Origin: an uncultured beta proteobacterium
GTDB lineage: Bacteria; Pseudomonadota; Gammaproteobacteria; Burkholderiales; SG8-41
DNA: 58,130 bases
NCBI GenBank assembly: GCA_903885665.1
Contig: CAISJL010000077.1
Location: forward strand, 1 to 58,130
Reading direction: 5' to 3'
In this document: positions 1 through 8,720 of the stretch, piece by piece
Layout: the number at the start of each line of letters is the position of its first letter
Position numbering within the stretch: the first letter of the stretch is position 1
Translations under genes and position numbers: made by a program
Notes under the pieces: generated by a model
Databases searched by the model: none
Seen by the model: only the letters and a program-made list of their open reading frames with translations
What the model was told of the DNA's origin: nothing

Positions 1-40
1 AAAAATAATTTTAATATTGAACAATATAATCAATAGTGAC

Positions 41-104
41 CCCATACATCAACACACATCAACAAACATCAACAAACATCAATAAACATCAATAAACATC
101 AATA
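41..104. repeat. 10-bp tandem repeat array upstream of a dehydrogenase gene
   Basis: About six head-to-tail copies of a 10-bp unit close to aacaaacatc lie at 41-100, with a degenerate further copy after it. The first two copies are diverged (cccatacatc, aacacacatc); the next four are aacaaacatc twice and aataaacatc twice. The period is about one helical turn, so every copy faces the same side of the DNA. It sits about 140 bp before the start of the hydroxyacid dehydrogenase gene in otherwise AT-rich non-coding DNA. A regulatory role is possible but is only inferred from phase and position; slippage-derived simple repeat is the plain alternative. Confidence 0.8.
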
Positions 105-240
105 TAAATTAATAGCCTGATAGTTACCGTCACCCCCTGACATATAGTGGATTAAGTCACCAGCTACCGCGAATGATCGAGTCTGATCCTAAAATGTTAG
201 CCTACCCAACTTCAATCCTCTGCTCTTTATTGGACCACAA

Positions 241-1227
241 ATGAATATCGCCGTATTGGATGATTACTTACAACTATCTCAAGGTGCTGCCAACTGGTCA
301 GCGCTGCCGCCGCAATGCAAGATCACAGTGTTCGATCGCCCCCTCCAATCGGAAGACGAAGCGGCCACCCAATTAGCACCATTTGATATCATCTGCTTAT
401 TGCGGGAGCGCATGCCAATTTCTGCGCAACTACTGGCACGTCTACCCAATCTGAAAATGATTGCGATTACCGGACTCTACAATCGCACACTCGATGTAGC
501 CGCTGCCACTACACGTAATATTACCGTCTCTTTTACCGAGCTACGCGGCTCTTATCGCAAAGCAACTTGCGAATTAACTTGGGGGTTAATTTTATCTGTA
601 GCCCGCCACATTCCCTATGAGTCCAACTTAATGCGACAAGGTGGATGGCAGCATACTGCTGGCTTTACCTTAGCCAGTCGCACCTTAGGATTAATTGGAC
701 TTGGTCGCCAAGCACGTCACATGATACCTATTGCAAAAGCCTTTGGCATGGAAGTCATCGCTTGGAGCCCCAACCTTACCCAAGACATTGCCGAGCCACT
801 CGGGGTCACCCGCGTTGAACGTCAAGACTTGTTTGCCCGAAGTGATGTCGTGAGCGTGCATTTAGTATTAAGTGAACGTAGCCGGGGCCTCATTCACAGC
901 GCTGACTTCGCGCGCATGAAATCCACAGCAATCATTGTGAACGCTGCACGAGGAGCGATCATCAACGAAAATGATTTAATTACAGCGCTGCAACAACGAC
1001 GTATTGCAGGTGCAGGGCTCGATGTATTTAGTCAAGAACCGCTCGCATCCGACAGCCCACTGCGCAGCCTAGACAATGTAGTGATGACCCCGCACCAAGG
1101 ACATCATGTGCGCGAGTTCTACGAAGTCGCCTACACCGATGTTGTTGAAAATATTAATGCCTTTATTAAAGGCAACCCGATACGAATACTGACTCCAGAA
1201 CGTAACTCGAGTCAATTTGCCAGCTAA
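241..1227 (+). CDS. D-2-hydroxyacid dehydrogenase family protein (NAD-dependent)
   Basis: A 328-aa protein of the D-isomer-specific 2-hydroxyacid dehydrogenase family, which interconverts 2-keto acids and D-2-hydroxy acids with NAD(P). The Rossmann segment GLIGLGRQA lies at about residues 150-158; the third glycine of GxGxxG is replaced by Ala158. The catalytic triad is visible as Arg237 (in NAARG), Glu266 (in DVFSQEP) and His285 (in TPHQGHH). Length is normal. The next gene is a Bug receptor only about 30 bp downstream on the same strand, so the two probably form one unit for uptake and oxidation of an organic acid. The exact substrate (glycerate, phosphoglycerate, other) cannot be told from sequence. 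Confidence 0.88.
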   Translation: MNIAVLDDYLQLSQGAANWSALPPQCKITVFDRPLQSEDEAATQLAPFDIICLLRERMPISAQLLARLPNLKMIAITGLYNRTLDVAAATTRNITVSFTELRGSYRKATCELTWGLILSVARHIPYESNLMRQGGWQHTAGFTLASRTLGLIGLGRQARHMIPIAKAFGMEVIAWSPNLTQDIAEPLGVTRVERQDLFARSDVVSVHLVLSERSRGLIHSADFARMKSTAIIVNAARGAIINENDLITALQQRRIAGAGLDVFSQEPLASDSPLRSLDNVVMTPHQGHHVREFYEVAYTDVVENINAFIKGNPIRILTPERNSSQFAS

Positions 1228-1256
1228 TTAAAGGTTCATGATAAAAGGTGCGCAAG

Positions 1257-2249
1257 ATGTTTAATACTTCGATATACCAACACCTAAGGCGATCATGCCA
1301 AAATATCGCCATACCCTTGCTAGGGTGTATCTTGTTACACTGTGATTTGAGCATTGCACAAACGCAACAATATCCTAACAAACCAATTCGCCTGTTAGTT
1401 GGCTTCTCGGCTGGCGGTAGTGCAGACAGCTCAGCCCGCACCATTGCAACATTGATGGGAGACGCCTTAAAGACGCGCATTGTGATTGAGAATCGTGGTG
1501 GTGCAGGTGGCAGTATTGCTGCACAAATCGTCTCAAGAGCACCGGCTGATGGCTACACCTTGCTGTGGTCAAGCCCGGGCGCGCTTACTATCAGCCAAAT
1601 TCTCGAAAAGAATTTATCTTATAAAACAGAAACTGCATTTGCCCCGATTGGACTAGCGCTGACTTACTGTAACGCACTGGTATCTCGTACCGATTTTCAA
1701 TTTAATAGCATTGCACAATTAATTGCCTACGCCAAAGATAACCCAGGGCAAATTAAATACGCCACCCAAGGCGTGTCTTCAGCCGGCCACCTCTCTGGCG
1801 AAATGCTCCAAGTCATGTCTGGCCTCAAACTCACCCACATCCCCTATAAAGGCGGTAATGAAATCATGACCGCACTGCTGGGTAACGAGCTACAACTCGG
1901 ATTTGTGAGTTCGACAACTGCAGGCGTAATGCGTTCGCGAATACGCATTCTGGCAGTCACTAGCTTACATCGCGACCCTAGTCTACCCGATGTGCCTTCA
2001 TTGCATGAATCTGGCGTGAGCAACTACGATGCGAATTTCTGGTTTGGTTTGTTAGCACCCGCAGGCACACCGCCTGCGATTATTCAACGCTTAAACAGCC
2101 TACTGCGCGAAACGCTATCTAACCCTGAAGTCACCCGCGTCGTCAAAGCACAGGGCCTCAACCCAGCACCATCGACTGCGCAGGAATATACCGCACTGAT
2201 TCGTGCAGACTATTTAAAATGGAAAAAAGTGATCAGCCCAGCGAATTAA
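1257..2249 (+). CDS. Bug/TctC family tripartite tricarboxylate transporter receptor
   Basis: Periplasmic solute-binding protein of the Bug (Bordetella uptake gene)/TctC family, about 330 aa. A hydrophobic signal segment (IAIPLLGCILLHCDLSIAQ) precedes the mature start at about QYPNKPIRLLVGFSAGG, a family hallmark. ADGYTLL near residue 100 and HIPYKGG near residue 195 are also typical. A GTG at 1248 could begin the frame, but ATG 1257 has AAAAGG at a proper distance, so I prefer it. No membrane components TctA/TctB lie nearby; orphan Bug receptors are common in Burkholderiales. It follows the dehydrogenase gene by about 30 bp and is probably co-transcribed with it. Confidence 0.9.
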   Translation: MFNTSIYQHLRRSCQNIAIPLLGCILLHCDLSIAQTQQYPNKPIRLLVGFSAGGSADSSARTIATLMGDALKTRIVIENRGGAGGSIAAQIVSRAPADGYTLLWSSPGALTISQILEKNLSYKTETAFAPIGLALTYCNALVSRTDFQFNSIAQLIAYAKDNPGQIKYATQGVSSAGHLSGEMLQVMSGLKLTHIPYKGGNEIMTALLGNELQLGFVSSTTAGVMRSRIRILAVTSLHRDPSLPDVPSLHESGVSNYDANFWFGLLAPAGTPPAIIQRLNSLLRETLSNPEVTRVVKAQGLNPAPSTAQEYTALIRADYLKWKKVISPAN

Positions 2250-2282
2250 TTCTACTTGGCTGATCACCTTAAGATATAAAGA

Positions 2283-3359
2283 CTAAACGAGCGCTGGATA
2301 ATCAGTGTATCCAGTCGCCCCGGGCGTATAAAACGTAGCGTCATTCGGGGTATTCAGTGCAGCTTTAGCCTGCAGGCGCACTACCAAATCTGGATTAGCA
2401 ATAAACGGCCGACCAAACGCAATTAAATCGCAGCGGCCAGATACCAGATCTTCTTCAGCGCGGGCGGCATCATAGCCCCCCGATAATATCAATCGCCCTG
2501 AAAATGTTTGACGAAAGACTTTTTTAATCGAATCAGGCACTACCGGAGCACCCATTGCTGAATGGTCGACCAAGTGCACATAAGCAATACCCTTGAGATT
2601 TAATTGCTCTGCCAGATATTGATAATCAGCATCCATTTCAGGGTAATTCGGCATATCATTAAACACACCATGCGGTGAGAGGCGAATACCAATACGCGCT
2701 CTACCAATGGTTGCAATCATAGCGTCAACGATCTCTAACGCGAAACGTGCACGATTCTCAATGGTGCCACCATATTGATCGGCACGTACATTTGAACTGG
2801 GACGCAAGAATTGCTCGACTAAGTACCCATTAGCACCATGCAACTCCACACCATCAAAACCCGCATCAAGGGCGCGTTGCGCAGCCTTTGCATACTCAGC
2901 GATGGTTGAACGCACCTGTGCTATTGTCATGGCCACAGGCATTGCATTCGGCTTCATGCCTTCAGTATCGGTATACAGTTCACCAACAGCGGCTATTGCT
3001 GAAGGCGCCAGTATTGTTGCACCTTTTGGTAAATTCAAAGGATGAGCAATCCGCCCGCAATGCATGAGTTGTACGAAAATCTTGCCACCTTGAGCATGTA
3101 CAGCATCAGTAACTTTACGCCAACCAGCAACTTGCTCATCCGAGTAAATACCTGGTATACGCGCATAACCTAAACCATTAGGCGATGGCGTTGTGCCTTC
3201 GGTAATGATTAAACCAGCGGCAGCACGCTGACCGTAATATTGCACCATCAAATCGTTGGGAATGCCACCTACAGCGCGACAACGAGTTAATGGCGCCATC
3301 ACCATATGATTCTGTAACTCTAAAGGACCTAATGCAGTCGGAGAAAACAATCGAGACAT
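2283..3359 (-). CDS. Old Yellow Enzyme family NADH:flavin oxidoreductase (NemA-like alkene reductase)
   Basis: FMN-dependent TIM-barrel ene-reductase of the Old Yellow Enzyme family, which reduces activated C=C bonds or nitro compounds with NAD(P)H. Seen are the N-terminal SRLFSPTALGPLEL, MAPLTRCRA with the FMN-contacting Thr, and GVELHGANGYLVEQFLRP with the substrate-binding His174/Asn177 and Tyr179 (358-aa numbering). The frame can be extended to a TTG at 3377, but ATG 3359 has a GGA element about 9 nt upstream and matches the usual family start. It converges with the upstream Bug gene (34 bp between stops). Physiological substrate unknown. Confidence 0.9.
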   Translation of the reverse strand: MSRLFSPTALGPLELQNHMVMAPLTRCRAVGGIPNDLMVQYYGQRAAAGLIITEGTTPSPNGLGYARIPGIYSDEQVAGWRKVTDAVHAQGGKIFVQLMHCGRIAHPLNLPKGATILAPSAIAAVGELYTDTEGMKPNAMPVAMTIAQVRSTIAEYAKAAQRALDAGFDGVELHGANGYLVEQFLRPSSNVRADQYGGTIENRARFALEIVDAMIATIGRARIGIRLSPHGVFNDMPNYPEMDADYQYLAEQLNLKGIAYVHLVDHSAMGAPVVPDSIKKVFRQTFSGRLILSGGYDAARAEEDLVSGRCDLIAFGRPFIANPDLVVRLQAKAALNTPNDATFYTPGATGYTDYPALV

Positions 3360-3668
3360 CTTTATATTCCAATTCAATTAAAAACAATCTTAAGCCATAA
3401 AATTAAGCCATAAAAATAAATCAAAAAATATCAAGGACATACATAAAAAATAAGATCGATGCACAACAGATGATGGCAGCGGGTATTTAATATTTAATAT
3501 CAAAATTAATCTGCTCAGATTAAAATTTTTATTACCCGATATTATAAAGCTTATTTCAACTATACTCGGTATGGCGACAATCATAAGTAACACTTTGCAC
3601 CAATTTAAGAGCTTAAAACACTTATTGAATTGATATAACGCAACAGATTACAAATCTTTAGGGGAGTT
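3360..3668. other. divergent intergenic region, AT-rich
   Basis: About 300 bp between two divergent genes (OYE on minus, Bug receptor on plus). It is very AT-rich with runs such as tatttaatatttaat (3483-3497) and no convincing coding frame. Both genes' promoters must lie here, but I could not pick confident -35/-10 pairs. A strong ribosome-binding site, AGGGGAG at 3660-3666, precedes the downstream gene. Confidence 0.5.
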
Positions 3669-3671
3669 ATG

Positions 3672-4649
3672 ATGAAAGCATCACATTTTTGGCTAATCAG
3701 CCTAAGCACCTTTGCACTCAATCTTGGCAGTACAGTTTCCTTAGCACAACAATCGTGGCCTGCTAAACCCATTCGATTGATCGTCCCGTTTACCTCTGGT
3801 GCGGCCAGTGACTTTCTGGGTCGCACCCTCGGTCAACGGCTTAATGAAATCTACGGCCAACAAGTCGTAGTAGATAATCGGCCTGGCGCTGGCGGCTTAA
3901 TTGGTAGTGAGCTCACGCGTGATGCACCACCCGATGGCCATACCATCACCATGATTGGGCAACCGCATATCTCCAATGTGTTATTGAGAGAGAAAAAACC
4001 CTATGACCCCATTGCCGATTACGCGTCCATCTCATTGGTTGCCTTCACCCACAACGTCATTGTTCTTGGCCAAGGGGTGAATGCCAAAACCATTCCCGAC
4101 CTTGTCAATCTCGCACGCGCACAACCCGGAAAACTCAACTATGGATCTGCCGGCAACGGCAGCTCATCTCATTTAGCCGGTGCATTATTTGCTGCTAAAA
4201 CGAATATCAATGTCGTGCACATCCCGTTTCGTCAAAGCTCGGATAGTCGATCTGCGCTCATCTCTGGCACGATTCATTTTTATGTATACCCACTGCCCGC
4301 GATTCTTGGCGCAGTTAGATCTGGGCAAATTAAAGCGCTAGCCGTAGGTAGCCCTAAGCGCGCAGAAGCCTTACCCGATATACCCACTGCAGCTGAAGCG
4401 GGCTTTGCAGGTTATCGCTCTGAGTCATGGTTTGGTTTGATAGGTCCTAAAAAAATTCCTAAGGTAATCATTCATAAACTCAATAGCGATATCGAAAAAA
4501 CCCTACAAGAAGAAGATATTCGTAAAAAGTTTGCAAACCAAGGCGCAACACCACTAGGCGGTAGCGCTTTAGACTTTGAGAAACGTCAGCGCGAGGAGGT
4601 CATCGAACTCTCCACTTTGATTAAACAAAGTGGCATGCAGTTGCAATAA
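3672..4649 (+). CDS. Bug/TctC family tripartite tricarboxylate transporter receptor
   Basis: Periplasmic solute-binding protein of the Bug/TctC family, about 325 aa. A signal peptide ends near SLAQQ, followed by SWPAKPIRLIVPFTSGAA. The family signatures DNRPGAGG, PDGHTITM and HIPFRQSSD are present, with an FR in place of the common YKG in the third. Two adjacent ATGs (3669, 3672) compete; the Shine-Dalgarno AGGGGAG at 3660-3666 is better spaced for the second. The gene ends against the convergent tcuAB pair across a shared terminator, so it may supply the ligand (such as tricarballylate or another tricarboxylate) used by TcuA/B. That link is inferred from position only. Confidence 0.9.
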   Translation: MKASHFWLISLSTFALNLGSTVSLAQQSWPAKPIRLIVPFTSGAASDFLGRTLGQRLNEIYGQQVVVDNRPGAGGLIGSELTRDAPPDGHTITMIGQPHISNVLLREKKPYDPIADYASISLVAFTHNVIVLGQGVNAKTIPDLVNLARAQPGKLNYGSAGNGSSSHLAGALFAAKTNINVVHIPFRQSSDSRSALISGTIHFYVYPLPAILGAVRSGQIKALAVGSPKRAEALPDIPTAAEAGFAGYRSESWFGLIGPKKIPKVIIHKLNSDIEKTLQEEDIRKKFANQGATPLGGSALDFEKRQREEVIELSTLIKQSGMQLQ

Positions 4650-4685
4650 TTAGGACTGGATAACGGTAAACGGTATATAGACCAT

Positions 4686-4715
4686 AAAAAAGAGGGGCTA
4701 TCGCCCCTCTTTTTT
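4686..4715. terminator. bidirectional rho-independent terminator
   Basis: Perfect 8-bp stem AGAGGGGC (4691-4698) / GCCCCTCT (4703-4710) with loop TATC, flanked by AAAAA on the left and TTTTTT on the right, so it can end transcription in both directions. It lies between the convergent Bug receptor gene and tcuB. Confidence 0.92.
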
Positions 4716-4777
4716 TGAGAATTATATTATGCTCACTGATCATCAATTTTGCATTTAATTTCTCGTATTTAATTTTA

Positions 4778-5920
4778 TTACTCAGGTGCCACACCCGGCA
4801 CTGGCCGACGCCGTTCCAAATGGAACCGCACAAGCGCTGCACCGCGATATAGGCCATGTACAAACTTGCCATAAGGCATGGTTAAGAATAAAGCCAATAC
4901 CACACCCAAATGAAAAGCAAGCAAACTACCCATCATAGCGGTCTCGCGATAACACAACAATAATAAACCGGTTAGACTAATCAGGAATAATAAGGCTAGG
5001 AAGCCCACATCCATACCCGTTTGCTCAGGCGCTGCCAAATTAGGATCGCGCTGATGCTTAACCCAAATCAAACCTGCAGTGCCAATCAATAACGCAATTC
5101 CACCAGTCACACCCAGCAATACTGGCAAGCTCAATATTGGATAAGGGGCTTTAAAATTGAGCATGTAGTGGTAATAAGTGGCGACACTAGTGGACGCAAA
5201 ACACAGCATAAATCCATAGAACGTAAAGTGATGGAATGTTTTACGTGCAAATGATTTTTGCTTAGTCGGATAAGTACAACCTTCACCGCCGCCGTCTAAG
5301 TTTTTTAGCACTAATGCATCCCCTATACCTTCACTCAATGGTCCAGGGCTAGCAAAGTCTGCTAAGTCCTCACCCATGCTGGGCCAAAAGCGTATAAAGC
5401 CCATGAATAATGCAAAGGCTACAAACAAGGCAACACCACCAAATGAATATGCCATGACATTGTGGGGGATCACTGCATAGAATGCACCTTGGCTATCGCT
5501 ATACGCACTAAACATCTGCTCCGCATTCAAGAACAAACTCATTAAGAAAATGACCAAGCCCAAACTACCCGCAGTAATCAGGCTGACGGCTAAACCATTT
5601 TTCTCATAAAGCGCACCCAAAAATCCAGGCCAGGCATAACGCTGATAGGTTTGTCCCCGAACCCGTGCCATCAAGCGTGGGAAGTTCAATTGAAATTCAT
5701 GCGGCGGCGCAAACTGACAGGCATAGAAACAAGAGCCGCAGTTATGACAGAGGTTACCGAGATAGTGCACATCACTTTCATTAAATTCGAGCCGTCTAGC
5801 TAAGGCCGGAAACACAGCGCAATACCCTTCACAATAACGACATGCATTACAAATCCGTAATACTTTCTGGGCTTCTTCAATTAACTCATCAATCTTCATA
5901 GGGGTTTCAACCGTTGACAT
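4778..5920 (-). CDS. tcuB: TcuB, tricarballylate utilization iron-sulfur membrane protein
   Basis: Partner of TcuA: an iron-sulfur and membrane protein thought to reoxidise the FADH2 of tricarballylate dehydrogenase and pass electrons to the quinone pool. About 380 aa. The N-terminus carries two cysteine clusters, CNACRYCEGYC and CHNCGSCFYAC, for Fe-S centres. Several hydrophobic transmembrane segments follow in the C-terminal two thirds (for example around SLITAGSLGLVIFLMSLFL). The longest frame starts at 5953, but ATG 5920 has GGAGG upstream and overlaps the end of tcuA by 14 bp, the usual translational coupling. Called by family resemblance and by its pairing with tcuA. Confidence 0.9.
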   Translation of the reverse strand: MSTVETPMKIDELIEEAQKVLRICNACRYCEGYCAVFPALARRLEFNESDVHYLGNLCHNCGSCFYACQFAPPHEFQLNFPRLMARVRGQTYQRYAWPGFLGALYEKNGLAVSLITAGSLGLVIFLMSLFLNAEQMFSAYSDSQGAFYAVIPHNVMAYSFGGVALFVAFALFMGFIRFWPSMGEDLADFASPGPLSEGIGDALVLKNLDGGGEGCTYPTKQKSFARKTFHHFTFYGFMLCFASTSVATYYHYMLNFKAPYPILSLPVLLGVTGGIALLIGTAGLIWVKHQRDPNLAAPEQTGMDVGFLALLFLISLTGLLLLCYRETAMMGSLLAFHLGVVLALFLTMPYGKFVHGLYRGAALVRFHLERRRPVPGVAPE

Positions 5921-7304
5921 AACGTGCCGCCTCCGCGCCTGCAATTCGCCCAAAAGTAGTACCGATAGACATACCGATACCCGCTAAATAACCCTTACCT
6001 AAAACATTACCGGCCATAATTTCACCTGCTGCAAAAATATTTTTAGCGGGTTGCTCATCTTGGAACAACATCCGCGACTTATCATCAACAGTAACTCCGA
6101 GATACGTAAACGTAATCCCTGGTCGTAGCGGATAGGCAAAGTATGGCGGGGTATCGATCTTACGCGCCCAATGCGTCTTCGGTGGCACTAGCCCCTCGGT
6201 CACACAATCATCTTGAATCGTATGATCAAAAGTTCCCTCACGCACCGCAGCGTTAAATTGCGCAATCGTGATCTCCAGTGATTCAGGGCTCAATTCCAAC
6301 TTCTCTGCTAGTTCACGCAAACTCGAGGCCCGAATCGGCGGATAGACAGGCGGCATAAATTTACCCATCGCCTTAGAGTCAATAATTGAGTAACCAATTT
6401 GGTCGGGTTGACCCGCAACCAAACGCCCCCAAATGGCATAACGCTTAGGCCAGAAATCCTCACCCTCATCATAGAAACGCTTGGATTCTTTATTCACCAC
6501 AATACCTAAGGACACCGCATCCACACGAGTAATAATGCCACCATCGTATTTCGGTGAGCGGGCATCAATTGCCACACAATGACCTTGAGTTGCATCGCTA
6601 ATCGTTTTAGCACCATGGGCAATCAACATCTTCAACACTGTACCACGGTTATACGGCGTGCCCCGCACCAAGAAATTATCTGCTGGTGGCCCCCACGCCT
6701 CACGCAACCACTCGAGATTGGACTCAAAACCTCCGCAGGCTATGACTACGGCTTTTGCTCGCACCTTATGTTGCGCACCTTGATACGCTACGGTCGCAGA
6801 TTTAAAGGCTCCACCTTCAATCTCTAAATCAACCACTTCAGCTTCGTAATGAATATCAATACCCAAACGTTCTGCGGAGTCGTAATACGCGTTCATTAAT
6901 GCCTTACCCCCACCCAAGAAAAACGCATTGGTACGGGACAGATGCAATGTGCCCCCTAGCGGGGGTTGAAAGCGCACTCCATGCTTCATCATCCATGGCC
7001 GGCAACGCGAGGTGTCGCTAATTAACATTCGTGCTAAGTGCTCGGTGGTCAGTCCGCCAGTGACTTTCAGCAAATCTTGCCAATATTCTTCTTCAGGATA
7101 AGCATCGGTCAAAATGTCTTGCGGGCCTTCGTGCATGCAGCGCAAGTTACGGGTATGACGGGTATTGCCGCCACGAAAATCGATAGGGGCACCTTCGAGC
7201 AGCAACACACTACAACCCGCTTCGCGCGCTGTCAGTGCAGCGCAGAGTGCTGCATTACCACCACCAATCACCAATAAATCATAGGTTTTAGATGTATCAA
7301 GCAT
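5907..7304 (-). CDS. tcuA: TcuA, FAD-dependent tricarballylate dehydrogenase
   Basis: Flavoprotein that oxidises tricarballylate to cis-aconitate, letting the compound enter the TCA cycle. 465 aa, the usual size. The N-terminal FAD-binding motif DLLVIGGGNAALCAALTA starts at residue 9, followed by the acidic end of strand beta2 (LLLEGA). GGFESN and a C-terminal GEIMAGNVLGKGYLAGIGMS segment are typical of the fumarate reductase/TcuA flavoprotein group. It is the first gene of a two-gene operon with tcuB and is divergent from a Bug receptor at 7543. Tricarballylate is the best-known substrate; a related tricarboxylate or fumarate-like substrate remains possible. Confidence 0.9.
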   Translation of the reverse strand: MLDTSKTYDLLVIGGGNAALCAALTAREAGCSVLLLEGAPIDFRGGNTRHTRNLRCMHEGPQDILTDAYPEEEYWQDLLKVTGGLTTEHLARMLISDTSRCRPWMMKHGVRFQPPLGGTLHLSRTNAFFLGGGKALMNAYYDSAERLGIDIHYEAEVVDLEIEGGAFKSATVAYQGAQHKVRAKAVVIACGGFESNLEWLREAWGPPADNFLVRGTPYNRGTVLKMLIAHGAKTISDATQGHCVAIDARSPKYDGGIITRVDAVSLGIVVNKESKRFYDEGEDFWPKRYAIWGRLVAGQPDQIGYSIIDSKAMGKFMPPVYPPIRASSLRELAEKLELSPESLEITIAQFNAAVREGTFDHTIQDDCVTEGLVPPKTHWARKIDTPPYFAYPLRPGITFTYLGVTVDDKSRMLFQDEQPAKNIFAAGEIMAGNVLGKGYLAGIGMSIGTTFGRIAGAEAARYVNG

Positions 7305-7542
7305 GGGATAAGCCTTTGTACAGGGTGACTATAAATATGACGGTGAATTATACATGCCACATGGCTCGACTGAGCACCTACCAAGCAATTCTCAATGATC
7401 TCCCCATAACTGGCATAATCTGGAATAATGTCTCCATTGTGTGACGGACAATCACGAAAAAGTCCATATCTTAAAAACGTGATCACTCTCACTGCTACTG
7501 CTCAAACTCAAACGCAAACTATTAGGCCATTAGGAGGTATCG

Positions 7543-8559
7543 ATGCTCAAGCAACTTATCAGTGTGCCCACACTGGTCGCATGCATGCTCTTTTCTACCG
7601 CCAACATTCAGGCAGCAAGCTCTACTGCTGCAAGCGTCAATAACCCGAGCACTGTTACGCATGAAGACTATCCGAATCATAGCCTGAGATTGATTGTCGG
7701 CTTTCCGTCAGGTGGCGCCACCGACTTAGTCGCGCGCACCATCGCCCCCAAACTCAGCGAGCTACTCAAGCAATCCGTGATCATCGATAACCGCCCAGGG
7801 GCAAACGGCACACTGGCTGCCGGTTTGACTGCAGAGGCCTCTCCAGATGGCTACACATTGCACTTAGCCACCTTAGGCGCGATGGTCATTAGTCCTACCA
7901 TTACCAAGCTACCCTACGACCCTCTCAAAGACTTTGCCCCAATCGGATTAGCCGTCCGACTCCAGAACATATTTGTCACCCATCCACGAGTAGCTGCGCA
8001 CACCATCCCAGAGTTGATTACCTTAATGCGCCAAACACCCAACTTAAATTATGCTTCCTCAGGGCTAGGTAGTCCTGGCCACTTAGCCGGCGCACTGTTC
8101 CAAACCATGACCAAGACTGAACTCAACCATATTCCTTACAAAGGAGGTGGACTAGCCTTAGCAGACTTGGCCGGTGGCCAAATCCCACTATTTATTGCGG
8201 TTATCTCAACCAGTTTGCCGCTGGTAAAAGCGGGCAAAGTGAACGCTATTGCAGTCACCGGCCCCAAACGCACGCCGGTGCTGCCCGAAGTGCCGACCGT
8301 ATCAGAGACCAATGGACTCAAACAATATGAAGCCAGTAACTGGTATGGCTTAGTGAGCAGTGCCAATACACCCAAACCAATTATTGATCGGCTGCAAGCT
8401 AGCCTCCAAACCGTGATTTATATGCCTGAAGTGCGCGATGCGCTATTGGCACGCGGTATTGATCCCGCTCCCTCTACTCCGGAAGAATTTGTCAGCTATC
8501 TCAAAGCGGAAACCAATAAATGGCAAAAAGTGGTTAAGTTTGCCAATCTCAAACAGTAA
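7543..8559 (+). CDS. Bug/TctC family tripartite tricarboxylate transporter receptor
   Basis: Periplasmic Bug/TctC receptor, 338 aa. The signal peptide (LISVPTLVACMLFSTANIQA) is followed by a longer than usual low-complexity linker before YPNHSLRLIVGFPSGGATD. DNRPGANG, PDGYTLHL and HIPYKGGG are family hallmarks. The start is firm: AGGAGG at 7532-7537 is five bases before ATG 7543. It is divergent from tcuA with about 240 bp between them, so shared regulation with tricarballylate catabolism is plausible. Ligand not determinable from sequence. Confidence 0.92.
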   Translation: MLKQLISVPTLVACMLFSTANIQAASSTAASVNNPSTVTHEDYPNHSLRLIVGFPSGGATDLVARTIAPKLSELLKQSVIIDNRPGANGTLAAGLTAEASPDGYTLHLATLGAMVISPTITKLPYDPLKDFAPIGLAVRLQNIFVTHPRVAAHTIPELITLMRQTPNLNYASSGLGSPGHLAGALFQTMTKTELNHIPYKGGGLALADLAGGQIPLFIAVISTSLPLVKAGKVNAIAVTGPKRTPVLPEVPTVSETNGLKQYEASNWYGLVSSANTPKPIIDRLQASLQTVIYMPEVRDALLARGIDPAPSTPEEFVSYLKAETNKWQKVVKFANLKQ

Positions 8560-8587
8560 TGCTTCGTTCAGTCCATCCCATCTCAAG

Positions 8588-8612
8588 CGATACACCCCTA
8601 AGAAGTGTATCG
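8588..8612. terminator. possible terminator hairpin after Bug receptor gene
   Basis: Perfect 8-bp inverted repeat CGATACAC (8588-8595) / GTGTATCG (8605-8612) with a 9-nt loop, about 30 bp after the stop of the Bug gene. There is no T-tract, so intrinsic termination is uncertain; it may only stabilise the transcript end. Confidence 0.4.
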
Positions 8613-8687
8613 TCTAGAGTTGAGCGATCAAACCGAAAAGCTCATATTCAATTCGACAGCTATTGTGGAAAATTCATTGCAAGAATG

Positions 8688-8720
8688 AATCACAATCATT
8701 AATCACAATCATTAATCACG
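8688..8720. repeat. 13-bp direct repeat overlapping a stop codon
   Basis: Two perfect head-to-tail copies of aatcacaatcatt (8688-8700 and 8701-8713) and a partial third. The second copy overlaps the TAA stop of the minus-strand hydrolase gene (complement of 8712-8714), so the repeat may have arisen by slippage that moved or duplicated the gene end. Confidence 0.75.
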
